The notes under the pieces are model-generated. The model made no database searches. It saw nothing but the letters and a program-made list of their open reading frames with translations, and was not told the DNA's origin. The translations under genes were made by a program, and so were the position numbers. DNA of 64,000 nucleotides, taken from an uncultured Bacteroides sp. (GTDB taxonomy: Bacteria > Bacteroidota > Bacteroidia > Bacteroidales > Bacteroidaceae). The stretch spans positions 372,001 to 436,000 of the forward strand of contig NZ_OY780936.1 of assembly GCF_963675905.1 (NCBI RefSeq). The letters run 5' to 3'. Positions 1-10,463 of this stretch are shown piece by piece (within the stretch, counting starts at the first letter, position 1; each line of letters starts with the position of its first letter).

Positions 1-1389
1 CTGATAGTGAGTAGTAATAACCCCGAAAGTCTCTTTTTCATTGAAACGTTTCAGCACGGATTCAGCAATGGCACCACCAATTTGTGGCTCCGTACCGCCT
101 CCAAACTCATCGATAAGAATAAGACTTCGTTCGTTGCATCCCTTCATCATGTTTTTCATGTTGAGCAGATGCGAACTATATGTACTTAAATCGTCCTCGA
201 TAGACTGTTCGTCGCCAATATCAATAAACAAGTTGCTGAATATTCCGGCATGACTTCGCTCGTGGAGTGGAATAAGCATACCACTTTGCAGCATGTATTG
301 CAGTAAACCTACAGTTTTAAGACATACGGATTTACCACCCGCGTTAGGGCCTGAGATAATAAGTATGCGTTGTTTCTTGTTTAGTTCCAGCTCCAGTGGC
401 ACAACTTTTTTGCCGTGCTTCGCTAAAGATAACTGCAATAACGGATGAACCGCATCAGTCCAGTCAATAAGTTGCTTGTCTTCCAAAGCTGGTTGGATGG
501 CATTGATTTGTATGCTGAAATGAGCCTTGGCACGAATAAAATCAATCTCAGCAAGGAACTCGTAACTTTGCAGAATTTCAGGAACGGAAGGACGTAGCAA
601 TTTGGAGAATTCAACCAGGATTCGGATAATTTCCCTTCGTTCTTCACCTTCCAGCTCACGGATTCGGTTGTTTGCCTCCACAACTACGGCAGGTTCAATA
701 AATACAGTCTTTCCACTGGCCGATTCATCGTGTACAATACCTTTGATTTTACGCTTCATAGCCGGAGCAACAGGAATCACCAATCGTCCGTCGCGCATGG
801 TTGGTGCTACATCCTTGTCCACATATCCTTCACTTTGTGCTGAGCGGAGGATAGCATTCAAACTACGGGAAATGCTCCCCATCGTATTGCTTAATTCCCT
901 CCGGATACGCGCCAGTTCGGCCGAAGCATTGTCTTTAATCTTTCCATATTTGTTCAGAATCTGATCAATCTTGCCAATAAGTTGAGGAAACACAATAATG
1001 TCTCCGGCAAGAGTTCTCAAATGAGGGTAGGGGAATCCCTTTTCCTCATCATCATCACGATTCAGAAATTTAACAATATCATTAATGGTTTCCAGTGAAC
1101 GGCGAAGATCGAACACTTCCTGTTCGTCCAGGTAAGTGCCTTCAATGCGAATCTTCTTTAGCGAAGGTCGCACATCAAAGAAGTACTGATCCGGGAATCC
1201 GTCCTCTTCCTGAATGATGCGAACAAACTCAGTTGTCTGGCATAATTGTTCTTCAATCTCGGCAAACTTATCGGAAAAGCACATGTTATCTACACGCTCT
1301 TTACCAAGTGTGCTAAGACATTTTCCTTTCAGTAATTCGCGAATGGTGTCGAATCCTATCTTCTGTTCAAAGTTATGGGGATATATCAT
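1..1389 (-). CDS. mutS2: Endonuclease MutS2 (3' truncated by window edge)
   Basis: This is the N-terminal 463 residues of a MutS2-family ATPase; the family is usually close to 800 residues, so the C-terminal Smr nuclease part lies outside the window. The start is the ATG at 1389 (MIYPHNFEQK). The Walker A motif GPNAGGKS is at residues 347-354, followed by the ID-EFGGGTEP stretch typical of the MutS ATPase. MutS2 lacks the mismatch-recognition domain; in other bacteria it is linked to suppressing homologous recombination and to rescuing collided ribosomes. The long helical region before the ATPase is present and no frame break is visible. The gene runs away from pflA, 64 bp upstream, on the same strand. 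Confidence 0.93.
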   Translation of the reverse strand, partial: MIYPHNFEQKIGFDTIRELLKGKCLSTLGKERVDNMCFSDKFAEIEEQLCQTTEFVRIIQEEDGFPDQYFFDVRPSLKKIRIEGTYLDEQEVFDLRRSLETINDIVKFLNRDDDEEKGFPYPHLRTLAGDIIVFPQLIGKIDQILNKYGKIKDNASAELARIRRELSNTMGSISRSLNAILRSAQSEGYVDKDVAPTMRDGRLVIPVAPAMKRKIKGIVHDESASGKTVFIEPAVVVEANNRIRELEGEERREIIRILVEFSKLLRPSVPEILQSYEFLAEIDFIRAKAHFSIQINAIQPALEDKQLIDWTDAVHPLLQLSLAKHGKKVVPLELELNKKQRILIISGPNAGGKSVCLKTVGLLQYMLQSGMLIPLHERSHAGIFSNLFIDIGDEQSIEDDLSTYSSHLLNMKNMMKGCNERSLILIDEFGGGTEPQIGGAIAESVLKRFNEKETFGVITTHYQ

Positions 1390-1453
1390 CTATGTTATCT
1401 TGAATAATTCTGCGACAAAAATACAACTATATCTTTGTTCGGCCAAGAAATAT

Positions 1454-2179
1454 TCAATTTACATAAACTTCGGGGAAATAACGGGAGAAGAGTTCCCGTG
1501 CATGCTCCAGTTGGGTAGGAGTGTTTTCTTTTACCTCTTCCAGTAGGTAAGGCTTCTTTAAAGCTTCATATTTATGCTTACCCAGCGTGTGATAAGGAAG
1601 TATTTCAATGCGCTGAATTATGGAATAAGATTTGAAGTGTTCGCACATGGCAATAATATCTTCCTCGAAATCGCTGTATCCGGGAACCAATACATAGCGA
1701 AGCCACATGGGTTTCTTTATTTCTTCCAGATAAGCAGCAGTGCCCAAAGTCTGGGCATTGCTGCGTTCTGTAAGTATCATGTGATGATCGGGATTGAATT
1801 CTTTTATATCCAAAAGAACCAGATCCGTTAGTGAAAGAAGTTCTTTCACATCGTCATTCATATTTCCTCCGTTAGAATCCAGGCAGATGTGAATTCCTTC
1901 CTCGCGCAATCTGCGAAACAAAGGAATCAGTTCCTTAGCCTGAAGAGTAGGTTCGCCTCCGCTAAAGGTAATGCCACCTTTCTTTCCGAAGAAAGCCTTC
2001 TGACTGAGAGCCATGCGCACAATCTCTTCAATCTCTGTTGGCTTGCCGCCTTTCAGAGTAATAGTATCAGGGTTGGCACAGTACTTACAGCGAAAGTTGC
2101 ATCCTTGCAGGAATACTACCAGTCTCAGGCCGGGACCATCGAAGGTTCCCATTGATTCATATGAATGAACGTTGATCAT
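1454..2179 (-). CDS. pflA: Pyruvate formate-lyase activating enzyme
   Basis: This is a radical SAM enzyme that installs the glycyl radical on PflB, using S-adenosylmethionine and a 4Fe-4S cluster in the cytoplasm. The cluster motif CxxxCxxC is formed by C27, C31 and C34 (CNFRCKYC), and the GGE motif follows (FSGGEPTLQ). The chosen start MINVHSYES gives 241 residues, a normal length, and leaves 10 bp after the pflB stop; an upstream in-frame start at 2239 would overlap pflB and lacks homology-like sequence. It is the second gene of a pflB-pflA operon. Confidence 0.95.
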   Translation of the reverse strand: MINVHSYESMGTFDGPGLRLVVFLQGCNFRCKYCANPDTITLKGGKPTEIEEIVRMALSQKAFFGKKGGITFSGGEPTLQAKELIPLFRRLREEGIHICLDSNGGNMNDDVKELLSLTDLVLLDIKEFNPDHHMILTERSNAQTLGTAAYLEEIKKPMWLRYVLVPGYSDFEEDIIAMCEHFKSYSIIQRIEILPYHTLGKHKYEALKKPYLLEEVKENTPTQLEHARELFSRYFPEVYVN

Positions 2180-2189
2180 CTTTTTATTA

Positions 2190-4418
2190 TCACATCTTTG
2201 AGTGGAAACTTCTTGAAATAACTTCCAACTGGTGTTCACGGCTCAGGCTGACAAAGTTTACAGCATAACCAGATACACGAATTGTAAGCTGTGGATAGTT
2301 TTCAGGATGCTCCATTGCATCTTCCAGCATTTCGCGGTTCAATACATTCACATTCAAGTGGTGAGCACCTTTGCTAAAGTAACCATCCATCATTGATACA
2401 AGGTTCTCAACACGATCTTCAGCTGTTACACCAAGAGATTTAGGAACGATTGAGAATGTGTTACTAACACCGTCCTGAGCATCATCATAATTGATTTTAG
2501 CTACAGAGGTAAGAGAAGCAATAGCACCCTTCTGATCACGTCCGTGCATTGGATTTGCACCTGGAGCAAAAGCTACACCTTTTTTACGTCCGTCAGGAGT
2601 AGCACCAGTTTTCTTACCATACATTACGTTTGAAGTAATTGTAAGGATTGAAAGAGTAGGGCGTGCATTCTTGTAGATAGGAAGCTTGCTAAGTTCTTCA
2701 CTGAAATAGTGAGTCAGGTCTACAGCTAAAGTATCTACTTTATCATCATCATTACCATAGCATGGGAATTCTCCGTCAATGTCAAATCCTTCAGTCAGGC
2801 CAAGCTCATTACGACGAGCAGTAACCTTTGCAAATTTAATTGCAGAAAGAGAATCGGCAGCAATAGATAATCCGGCAGCACCGTAAGCAAGATTAATACG
2901 AGGATTAGTATCAATAAACGCCATCTGAGCTTTTTCGTAGTAATACTTATCGTGCATGTAGTGAATAATGTTCATCGCGTCATTATAAACACGAGCAACT
3001 TCTTTCAGTACAATCTTATAGTTAGCCATTACCTCATCAAAGTCGAGCACATCGCTCTTCAAAGCTGGAATACCCTTAACCATTAATGTTCCAGTGTTTT
3101 CGCATCGTCCGCCGTTGATAGCAAGCAATAATGCTTTAGCCAGGTTGGTACGTGCACCAAAGAACTGAATCTGTCTACCTATATCCTGGAAAGAAACGCA
3201 ACAAGCAATTCCGTAATCGTCACTGTGACGGATAGAACGCATTAAGTCATCGTTTTCATACTGGATAGAAGAAGTATCAATAGAAACCTTAGCACAGAAA
3301 TCTTTGAATCCTTCAGGCAGTTCAGGCGACCAAAGAACAGTTAAGTTTGGTTCTGGAGAAGCACCTAAGTTATATAGAGTTTGCAAGAAACGGAAAGAAG
3401 TCTTTGTTACTTTATGACGGCCATCGTTAAAACGACCACCAAGAGATTCGGTTACCCATGTTGGGTCGCCGGCAAAGATATCATTGTAAGAACCCATTCT
3501 CAAGTGGCGAACCATACGTAACTTAATAACGAATTGGTCAATCAATTCCTGAGCAAAAGATTCATCAATTGTTCCCTGACTTAATTCGTAATCAATGTAG
3601 ATATCAAGGAAAGAAGAAACATTTCCAAGAGACATAGCAGCACCATCTTGTTCCTTAACAGCAGCAAGATAAGCCATGTATACCCATTGAACAGCTTCCT
3701 GAGCAGTATATGCAGGACGAGAAAGATCCAATCCGTAATATTCGCCCATCACTTTCATTTCGTTCAAAGCCTTAATCTGTTCCTTAACCTCTTCACGTGT
3801 TCTGATGCGCGCTTCAGTCATTGGACCGGTAAGATTGTGAAGATCTTCATTTTTAGCTTCGATCAATCTGTCAAGACCATAAAGAGCCAATCGGCGGTAA
3901 TCACCAATTACACGACCACGAGCATAATTATCAGGTAAACCAGTTAAGAAACCAAGAGAACGGAACGAGCGAATTTCGTCTGTATATACATCAAAAACAC
4001 CTTCGTTGTGAGTTTTACGGTAATGAGTAAAGATATCTTTTACCTTTTCGTCTACTTCAAGACCATTTTCTTTGCATGATTTAGCAACAACGTTAATACC
4101 TCCGAAAGGTTTGATAGCTCTTTTTAGAAGTTCATCGGTTTGCAAGCCAACGATAAGTTCGTTTTCCTTATCAATATAACCAGCTTTATGTGAAGAAATT
4201 GTTGATACAGTTTTATTATCTATAGAGCGAACTCCGTTGTTTGCTCTTTCTTCTGCAATAGCAGCAAGACATAAATTCCAGATTTTTTTAGTACGTTCTG
4301 TAGCACCTGCGAGGAAGGAAGCATCTCCATCATAAGGAGTGATATTAGTAAGAACGAAATCTCTTACATTGATTTCTTTGCTCCAAACACCGTCTTTAAA
4401 GGTTTTATTCAATTCCAT
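2190..4418 (-). CDS. pflB: Formate C-acetyltransferase (pyruvate formate-lyase)
   Basis: This glycyl radical enzyme cleaves pyruvate with CoA to acetyl-CoA and formate during anaerobic growth. The two catalytic cysteines are C406-C407 (IACCVS), and the radical glycine is G717 in RVSGYAVNF near the C-terminus. The start [10 protein letters not shown] at 4418 gives 742 residues, matching the family. The longer open frame, to 4544, adds a hydrophobic AT-rich stretch that contains the promoter, so it is rejected. A TAACTTTG -7 box lies on the minus strand at 4468-4461, about 45 bp upstream of the start. Co-transcription with pflA fits the 10-bp spacing. Confidence 0.96.
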   Translation of the reverse strand: MELNKTFKDGVWSKEINVRDFVLTNITPYDGDASFLAGATERTKKIWNLCLAAIAEERANNGVRSIDNKTVSTISSHKAGYIDKENELIVGLQTDELLKRAIKPFGGINVVAKSCKENGLEVDEKVKDIFTHYRKTHNEGVFDVYTDEIRSFRSLGFLTGLPDNYARGRVIGDYRRLALYGLDRLIEAKNEDLHNLTGPMTEARIRTREEVKEQIKALNEMKVMGEYYGLDLSRPAYTAQEAVQWVYMAYLAAVKEQDGAAMSLGNVSSFLDIYIDYELSQGTIDESFAQELIDQFVIKLRMVRHLRMGSYNDIFAGDPTWVTESLGGRFNDGRHKVTKTSFRFLQTLYNLGASPEPNLTVLWSPELPEGFKDFCAKVSIDTSSIQYENDDLMRSIRHSDDYGIACCVSFQDIGRQIQFFGARTNLAKALLLAINGGRCENTGTLMVKGIPALKSDVLDFDEVMANYKIVLKEVARVYNDAMNIIHYMHDKYYYEKAQMAFIDTNPRINLAYGAAGLSIAADSLSAIKFAKVTARRNELGLTEGFDIDGEFPCYGNDDDKVDTLAVDLTHYFSEELSKLPIYKNARPTLSILTITSNVMYGKKTGATPDGRKKGVAFAPGANPMHGRDQKGAIASLTSVAKINYDDAQDGVSNTFSIVPKSLGVTAEDRVENLVSMMDGYFSKGAHHLNVNVLNREMLEDAMEHPENYPQLTIRVSGYAVNFVSLSREHQLEVISRSFHSKM

Positions 4419-4460
4419 AGAAAAAGTTGTTTTTTGGTTGATTTGTCTTTTTAGAGCGTA

Positions 4461-4468
4461 CAAAGTTA
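4461..4468 (-). promoter_or_regulatory. pflB -7 box
   Basis: On the minus strand this reads TAACTTTG, an exact match to the Bacteroidales TAnnTTTG -7 element, with a GTTG-type -33 element about 18 bp upstream. Predicted transcription starts near 4456, inside the longer alternative frame, which supports the ATG at 4418. Confidence 0.6.
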
Positions 4469-4581
4469 CAACCTTTATTGTAATATCAACTATAAAAGGA
4501 ATGAAAAATATGTTATATAACACGTTTGTGAGCTTTGAATACATTTTTTGCCTTTTTATGATAAAATTTTAAGTAAAAGTA

Positions 4582-4611
4582 TTGCATTTAATAATAATTC
4601 AATTACCTTTG
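4582..4611 (+). promoter_or_regulatory. tRNA-Ser promoter
   Basis: TTG at 4582-4584, a 19-bp spacer and TACCTTTG at 4604-4611 form a standard Bacteroidales promoter. The predicted start lies about 35 bp upstream of the mature tRNA 5' end. Confidence 0.6.
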
Positions 4612-4650
4612 CACCGCTTTTAAAGAAAAGCAGTCGTGAAATTAGTTATT

Positions 4651-4735
4651 GGAGAGATGGCAGAGTGGTCGATTGCGGCGGTCTTGAAAACCGTTGAACT
4701 GCGAGGTTCCTGGGGTTCGAATCCCTATCTCTCCG
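4651..4735 (+). tRNA. tRNA-Ser (anticodon UGA)
   Basis: The acceptor arms GGAGAGA (4651-4657) and TCTCTCC (4728-4734) pair perfectly, followed by discriminator G. The anticodon loop CTTGAAA carries TGA (reads UCA codons), and the T loop GGTTCGAATCC is intact. The long variable arm expected of tRNA-Ser explains the 85-nt length. CCA is not encoded. tRNA-Ser genes are frequent integration targets; a helicase-nuclease gene of accessory character follows directly. Confidence 0.96.
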
Positions 4736-4770
4736 CTGAATAATTGCTAAAGCGGTTAATTAAGATTTTA

Positions 4771-4801
4771 AAAGGCATTCCTATTAGGGATGCCTTTTTT
4801 T
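4771..4801 (+). terminator. Terminator after tRNA-Ser
   Basis: AAAGGCATYCC and GGATGCCTTT form a GC-containing stem, followed by a run of T residues. It lies 36 bp after the tRNA. Confidence 0.8.
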
Positions 4802-4903
4802 GTTCTATTTATGGCTTATTTCTATAATTATGTTATTTTTGATTTATAAAATAAAGACTTCAGTCGAAAACTATATATGTTTTATTTAGAGTGAGAAAAG
4901 CTG

Positions 4904-7684
4904 ATGAAATATCCCTTTATAGTATATTTAAAAAATAAAACCTCCCAGAAGTTTGAATACAAGAGCGATGTTGCAAATGTTGATTGTATACGCAATGGAT
5001 ATTGTGTAACATTTAATAATGGAAGAACTTATCATTACTCGGCAGATAAAGTACAATATTACCCGCATTTATCTACACGCGAAGGTGTACGCATCTATGA
5101 AAAAAGTATATTAAATAATAGATATAACACAGTTGATGATTATGGTCGTTATTTGATTTTTCGGGATGGAAACATTTGTTCCGATCCTATTGAGAATAGT
5201 TCTGATATTGAAATATGTGATATTAAAAAGAATATACGCCAAGCAGAATCGGTAATTAGTTACTTTAAAGAAATACTGGAAAAGTCAGGTGGAATATCGT
5301 TTGATATTCAATCAGATGAAACGGAAAATAAAGCTGATCAAGTAAGTTCAAAAATATTACTTAGGGCTCTTAATAATATAGATCTATCTGAATCAAGATC
5401 GGCACTATCCAGCTATTTAGATGGTGTAAATCCTTCTAGAGATATCTCTAATGAGACACTGATCTACCCTTTTGGATGCAATGAAAGTCAAAAATTGGCA
5501 GTTGAAACTGCACTTAGAAATAGTATAAGCATAGTTGAAGGCCCTCCAGGGACGGGCAAAACCCAAACGATATTAAATGTAATAGCCAATCTTTTAGTAC
5601 AGAACAAAACAGTGGCGATTGTTTCAAATAATAATTCTGCTGTATTCAATGTACGTGAGAAATTAATAAAGTATGGCTATGGAATGCTTGTTGCATCACT
5701 TGGAAATAATGAAAATAAAGCTTCTTTTTTTAATAATATAAAAGAGCAACCTGTTGATGAAAACTTTAAGAGTTCAAAGGAGGAGTTGATAGAGGCGAGG
5801 AGTGAGATGCGGAATTTAGATGCAATATTAACGAAGTGTTTTCAGTACAAAAACAAGTTAGCTATGCTAAAAACAGAGTTATCTGATGCTGAAATAGAAT
5901 TTAGCCATATTAAATCTGAACAGCCACTTAATCAGAATATCAAATCTGAACTTGATAGCAAATTCCATACCAATTGGAACTTAGATAAGGCTTTGAAATT
6001 TAAAAACTTGATATCCTATGTTGATGTTAAGAAGAAATTGTCCATAATAAATATGCTACGATTTTTTCTGCAATATGGTTTTTGGGGTCTAAGTTATATT
6101 AGGAAATATAATGAAGAATTGCACGTTTATGTAAATCACAAATTCTATGAATTATACATAGATAAAATAAAAGCGGAGATATCTGATATTGAAAAGTGGT
6201 TAGAGTTTAATCATGAAGAATCTAACTTGAAAAAATTCATTGAAACATCTAAAAAGATATTCAATGGCGTGCTTTACGATAAATATGATTGTTTAGGAGA
6301 GTCAGTGTTTAAAATTGATGATTACCGTAAACAGTTTACTGATTTTACTGAACATTATCCTGTAATACTAAGCTCTACACTTTCCCTACACACGAGTATT
6401 CCTAAGGATTATCTTTTTGATTATCTTATTATAGATGAATCTTCACAGGTGGATATTATAAAGGCGTCAGTTTGTTTTTCCTGCTGTAGAAATGTGGTGG
6501 TTGTTGGAGACAGTATGCAGCTTACTCATATCGTAGATAAACAAAGTCAAGAAGTAGCAGAACATATTCAAGATAAGCACAATATTTCTCCTGCGTATGA
6601 TTATGTCAAACAGAATATTTTGAATTCGCTGAAATGCTTGTATGGGGATAACATAAAATCGATTTTGCTAAAAGAACATTATAGATGCCATCCTACGATT
6701 ATTGGATTCTGTAATAAGAAGTTTTATAATAACAATCTGGTTATTATGACTAACGGAGATAATCATCCATTCAGAATCATTGAGACAATTATATCAGGAG
6801 GAAAGGATGATTATAATCAAAGACAGATAGATGAAACGGATCTCTATATCCGTGAGAACTATTCTGCTGATTATACGAAAGTCGGAGTTATCTCGCCGTA
6901 TAGGAGACATGCAAATATGCTGCAAAAACAGCTACCTAATGGAGCTGAAGCCGACACTATACACAAATTCCAGGGACGTGAGAAAGATGTGATTATATTT
7001 AATACGGTTAAAAATAAGATCGGAACATTCATAGATAATCCCAATCTTATAAATGTTGCTGTGTCAAGAGCTGTTAAAGAATTTGTTGTTGTAAAATCTG
7101 CATCAATGGAACTTCCTCATGGAACAAATATCGGTGATATGATACGCTATATATGTTATACCACCGACCCAAACGAAACTATTGTTAAAGGAAGTATCTG
7201 TTCTGTTTTTGATCTTCTTTATAAAGAGTACAACAAAGTGTTCACATCGTTTCTTCTATCCAACAAGGATATAGAAGGTTCTCCTGCTGAGATTCTTGTT
7301 TATAAGCTGCTTCGTGAAAAGATATTATCAAATGACTCTCGATTCTTGTTTATCGATATTGCCAGAGAATATAAACTTAGAGATCTTATTAGAGATTATA
7401 GGTTGTTCTCGGAAGAAGAAATCAAGTTTATAAAGAATAATTCCAGACTCGATTTTCTTTTATACAACAAGATTGACAAAGCTCCTATATTAGCGATTGA
7501 AGTAGATGGAGTTTCTTACCATAACAATGAATTACAACGAGAAAGAGATAAAAAGAAAGATCATATCATGGAAGTTATTGGGCTTCCTATACTGAGACTA
7601 TCAACCGACGGTTATAATGAGGAAGCAAAGATCATTGAAAATATAATAAATGCTATTGGATACTCTTGTGTAACTACCTCTTAG
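4904..7684 (+). CDS. SF1 helicase with C-terminal PD-(D/E)XK-like (DUF2726/Vsr-type) nuclease domain
   Basis: This 926-residue cytoplasmic protein joins a Upf1/COG1112-type superfamily 1 helicase to a small nuclease-like domain. Visible helicase motifs are NESQ before Walker A, GPPGTGKT (213-220), LIIDESSQ with D511-E512, GDSMQL, HYRCHP, HKFQGRE (around 684) and NVAVSRA (around 715). All key positions are intact. The C-terminal part has D850 and E866-V-D868 followed by a basic helix, the pattern of Vsr/DUF2726 PD-(D/E)XK folds. The first 190 residues are unassigned. The gene stands alone between tRNA-Ser and a repeat-rich gap and is clearly AT-rich. COG1112 helicases fused to nucleases occur in anti-phage systems such as Mokosh, so a defence role is possible but inferred. 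A TATTTTTG -7 box at 4834-4841 may drive it. Confidence 0.85.
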   Translation: MKYPFIVYLKNKTSQKFEYKSDVANVDCIRNGYCVTFNNGRTYHYSADKVQYYPHLSTREGVRIYEKSILNNRYNTVDDYGRYLIFRDGNICSDPIENSSDIEICDIKKNIRQAESVISYFKEILEKSGGISFDIQSDETENKADQVSSKILLRALNNIDLSESRSALSSYLDGVNPSRDISNETLIYPFGCNESQKLAVETALRNSISIVEGPPGTGKTQTILNVIANLLVQNKTVAIVSNNNSAVFNVREKLIKYGYGMLVASLGNNENKASFFNNIKEQPVDENFKSSKEELIEARSEMRNLDAILTKCFQYKNKLAMLKTELSDAEIEFSHIKSEQPLNQNIKSELDSKFHTNWNLDKALKFKNLISYVDVKKKLSIINMLRFFLQYGFWGLSYIRKYNEELHVYVNHKFYELYIDKIKAEISDIEKWLEFNHEESNLKKFIETSKKIFNGVLYDKYDCLGESVFKIDDYRKQFTDFTEHYPVILSSTLSLHTSIPKDYLFDYLIIDESSQVDIIKASVCFSCCRNVVVVGDSMQLTHIVDKQSQEVAEHIQDKHNISPAYDYVKQNILNSLKCLYGDNIKSILLKEHYRCHPTIIGFCNKKFYNNNLVIMTNGDNHPFRIIETIISGGKDDYNQRQIDETDLYIRENYSADYTKVGVISPYRRHANMLQKQLPNGAEADTIHKFQGREKDVIIFNTVKNKIGTFIDNPNLINVAVSRAVKEFVVVKSASMELPHGTNIGDMIRYICYTTDPNETIVKGSICSVFDLLYKEYNKVFTSFLLSNKDIEGSPAEILVYKLLREKILSNDSRFLFIDIAREYKLRDLIRDYRLFSEEEIKFIKNNSRLDFLLYNKIDKAPILAIEVDGVSYHNNELQRERDKKKDHIMEVIGLPILRLSTDGYNEEAKIIENIINAIGYSCVTTS

Positions 7685-7870
7685 TTATTGATCAAAATAA
7701 GGGCTCATACCGAAAACTTGTGGGATTTATCTTTTAAGCAAAAATCCTCCTCAAACCACTTTCATTGAATAATTGTTTAACTAAGGAATGTCTGCTTTCA
7801 AAAAATGAAAGAGCATTGGACAAGATCCATTGGGCAATGTATAAAAATTATTCCTGAATGGCTGAAAATC

Positions 7871-7957
7871 TCCCGCCGGACATTGGACAAACTCCGACCG
7901 GACTTCAACTGAACTCCCGCCGGACTTCAGATGAACTCCGACCAGAGTTTGTCAATC
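7871..7957. repeat. 22-bp phased array (CCGACC/CCGCC box)
   Basis: Four units start at 7871, 7893, 7915 and 7937, exactly 22 bp apart. The units open alternately with TCCCGCCGGA and TCCGACCGGA or a close variant, and end in GAAC/AAAC-like sequence. The gap lies between the convergent helicase and GH97 genes. A related array is at 55614. Confidence 0.85.
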
Positions 7958-7994
7958 TCTATTTTTCGCAATTCTACAGAAAAATAAAAAGCAT

Positions 7995-8354
7995 CCCTCA
8001 CTCCCTCACTTTTTAAAATCAACAATCTGATTTTCTGATACATAAGCTAGTGAGGGTAGCTTTTTTATCCCTCACTCAACTCTCACTTTTGGGGGCTACC
8101 CTCACTCTTACGAGTTGTTTTATGTGAAATTGTTGCAGCTTTTGTGCCGTTTTCAGGTTCGTAAAGAAACAGCAGACAGTAACCCTGACATGTCACTCAG
8201 CTGAATTTATCATCCCCAATAATGGCCAAAAAGCCCTCGAAAAGGTGAGGGTAGGCACTTTTGGTGAGGGTAAAGTGAGGGTTCAAAATGCTACCCTCAC
8301 TAATTATATAACTGATTTATAGTGTGTTGAAAGTGTTTGGTGAGGGAGTGAGGG
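7995..8354. repeat. GTGAGGG-rich element with inverted ends
   Basis: The element opens with CCCTCACTCCCTCAC and closes with GTGAGGGAGTGAGGG, a perfect 15-bp inverted terminal repeat about 330 bp apart. Inside are at least eight further GTGAGGG or CCCTCAC boxes at steps of about 11 and 19-20 bp (for example 8245, 8264, 8275, 8294). No open reading frame fits. The same motif set appears at 31038-31273. Confidence 0.75.
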
Positions 8355-8390
8355 AGCGTGCCTTATCTATTGGCAAAGAAGGCATTTCAA

Positions 8391-10274
8391 TTATAAACGA
8401 GCAACAAATCCTCCACCGGGAACTATTTTAATTGTCAATGTATCGCTTGGTCTTAATGTCTGTTCGCGTCGATCGATGCTGGCATTAGTCAGTTCATTAT
8501 CATATATTAATGTTGCTTGAGTCTGTTTTTTGAGAAAATCCAATGGTATTTTAATATTTCGTTCGGTAGCGCCATTCATTGCACCAATCCACCACGTATC
8601 ACCTTTACGACGAGCATAAGCTACAACTTCGCCCATGTTTGTACATGATAAAACCTTGGTTTCATCCCACGTTGTGGGTATCGCCTGAAACAAATCCAAC
8701 ATAGGGCTTTCTAAATAGAATTTATACTGATCAGCAAAATGAGTAATAGGCGATAGGTATATTATTGCCTGTGCAAACTCATGTGCCCATGTAAATTTCT
8801 GGGTAGTCAGTTGCTCAGGATCTAAAATAACCGGGGTAATATCGGCCGCACCCGCCATTAATCGAGTGAAAGGCAGGCATACATCCTGCTCTAATGGAGC
8901 GACTCTTTTGTATTTTGTCATGTGGTATTCGTTGCCACGAACGGCCTCTCGTGTAATATCATTGGGATAAGTGCGACACAACCCTGTTGGTTTTACACTT
9001 CCATGAAAGTTCAATAGCAATTTCAGTTCAGCACAATCCTGCATTGCGCCCATATACCACTGCATAATATCAGGGGTTGCTTCGGGGATAAAGTCGATTT
9101 TAATTCCGGATGCTCCAAGGGCTTTTATCTTTTCTAAATACAAACGACGTTTGCTGGCTTCTCGCATTTCTTTAGAATCTACCCATACAATTGATTTAAC
9201 GCCTACGCTTTTTCCGTAAGTAATAACATCTGCCAGCAATGCCCACTGATCTTTACCCGGTTTGTTCCAATAGCGCCAACCATCATCAACCAGATAATAT
9301 TCCCATTTCAATTTTGCTGCGGCATCATACCAGTTTTTCTGATCCTCATAAATAGGGCTGCCCACGCTCCACCATTGCCACAAACAACGCCCGGGTTGCA
9401 CCCACGAAAAGTTTGTTCCCTTGGCAGGTGCAGGGCACAGGTTCATTAATAAATCGGAGTTTACCAAATCAGTTAAATTTCGTGCAACTATCGTTGTACG
9501 CCATGGCGATGCAGGTTGTCCAAGGTAAGTGCCATCTAATACCGAAGGCTTGTTGCCGACTCTTTTTTTAATGTTCCATCCTTGTTTTGCAAAAGGAAAA
9601 TCGGCTGTAAATAGATTGCCTTTGCGTACAAAAGCTAAATCTGAAAAAGTTTCACAGTCAGCTTCGGAAATCGAAAGAAAATGCCCTTCAACTTCAAAAG
9701 TAATGGGTCCCATCACAGGTTTATTTTGTGGAATTTCCTCTAAGGCTGTTGCATAGCTCAGTTCTTCGTAACTCGGATTAAAACCAGACCATGCCACTTT
9801 TTTTGTTTTTTCCGGAAGATTCCATGAAGTATTCTCGCTGTCGATGTGCCTGGAGCCTTTGGGCAAAGTATAACGGATAGCAACACCATCGTTATATACA
9901 CGCACAATAAGCTTAAAAGTCTTTCCGGCTGTTTCAACAGGTATTGCAGCTTCATTAGCACGATTGTACGCAATAGAATGATTTCCAAAAATAGGATAAC
10001 TTTCATTTATTTTAGTAAGAGCTGGCTTTGATCCAATTTTGGCGCCATTACCTAAATCAATACTATCGACTACGATGCCTAAAGGTGATGTTTCTAACAC
10101 CCGAATACCTTCAGAATTGATAGAGTATGAAAGTCGACCTTTGGTAGTAACAGAAACCAAAACGGAGACCTGTTTGTTAGGGCTGATAATTTAAACTCCC
10201 TTTTTGGCCAATGCAGCATTGATTCCGCTAATTAAGAACAATAATACAACGGTTAATTTAGTTGTTTTTTTCAT
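8391..10274 (-). pseudogene. Glycoside hydrolase family 97, interrupted by an in-frame TAA after the signal peptide
   Basis: Read from ATG at 10274, the frame gives a signal peptide (MKKTTKLTVVLLFLISG...LAKKGV, 27 codons), then TAA at 10193-10191, then continues in the same frame as ISPNKQVSVLVSV into a complete GH97 enzyme of about 600 residues. The mature part has the N-terminal beta-sandwich, a TIM barrel with GIKIDF (Asp codon near 9094) and TREAVRGNEY, and a C-terminal beta domain. GH97 enzymes are periplasmic alpha-glucosidases or alpha-galactosidases. The Asp in GIKIDF suggests the retaining galactosidase-like branch (inference). The open frame without the stop region can only start at a TTG and would lack export. 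It is either a nonsense mutation or a base-call error. Confidence 0.85.
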
Positions 10275-10290
10275 TTCTCTTTTTTTTATT

Positions 10291-10298
10291 CAAAGATA
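10291..10298 (-). promoter_or_regulatory. Possible GH97 -7 box
   Basis: The minus strand reads TATCTTTG, matching TAnnTTTG, 17 bp upstream of the signal-peptide ATG at 10274. This supports that ATG as the original translation start. No clear -33 TTTG was found at the usual distance. Confidence 0.4.
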
Positions 10299-10463
10299 TC
10301 AAATTATTATGGTTGCTATTGAAAGAATCCTCTATTGTCTCCTTTCGCTTGTTATAAATATTAGAGAAACAATGAAATGTATATCCGATTAGAAGAATGA
10401 ATAAGAATGAAATGTGTTTCATATGTGAATATATATTTACGTGAAATAGATTGTAAATTTGGC

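Noticed and set aside
7871-7957. Plasmid origin iterons
   Set aside because: The spacing is iteron-like, but no replication protein, DnaA-box cluster or partition gene is near, and the genes around are chromosomal.
4651-8390. Integrated element with attachment-site duplication at tRNA-Ser
   Set aside because: I could not find a copy of the tRNA 3' end downstream, and no integrase is present.
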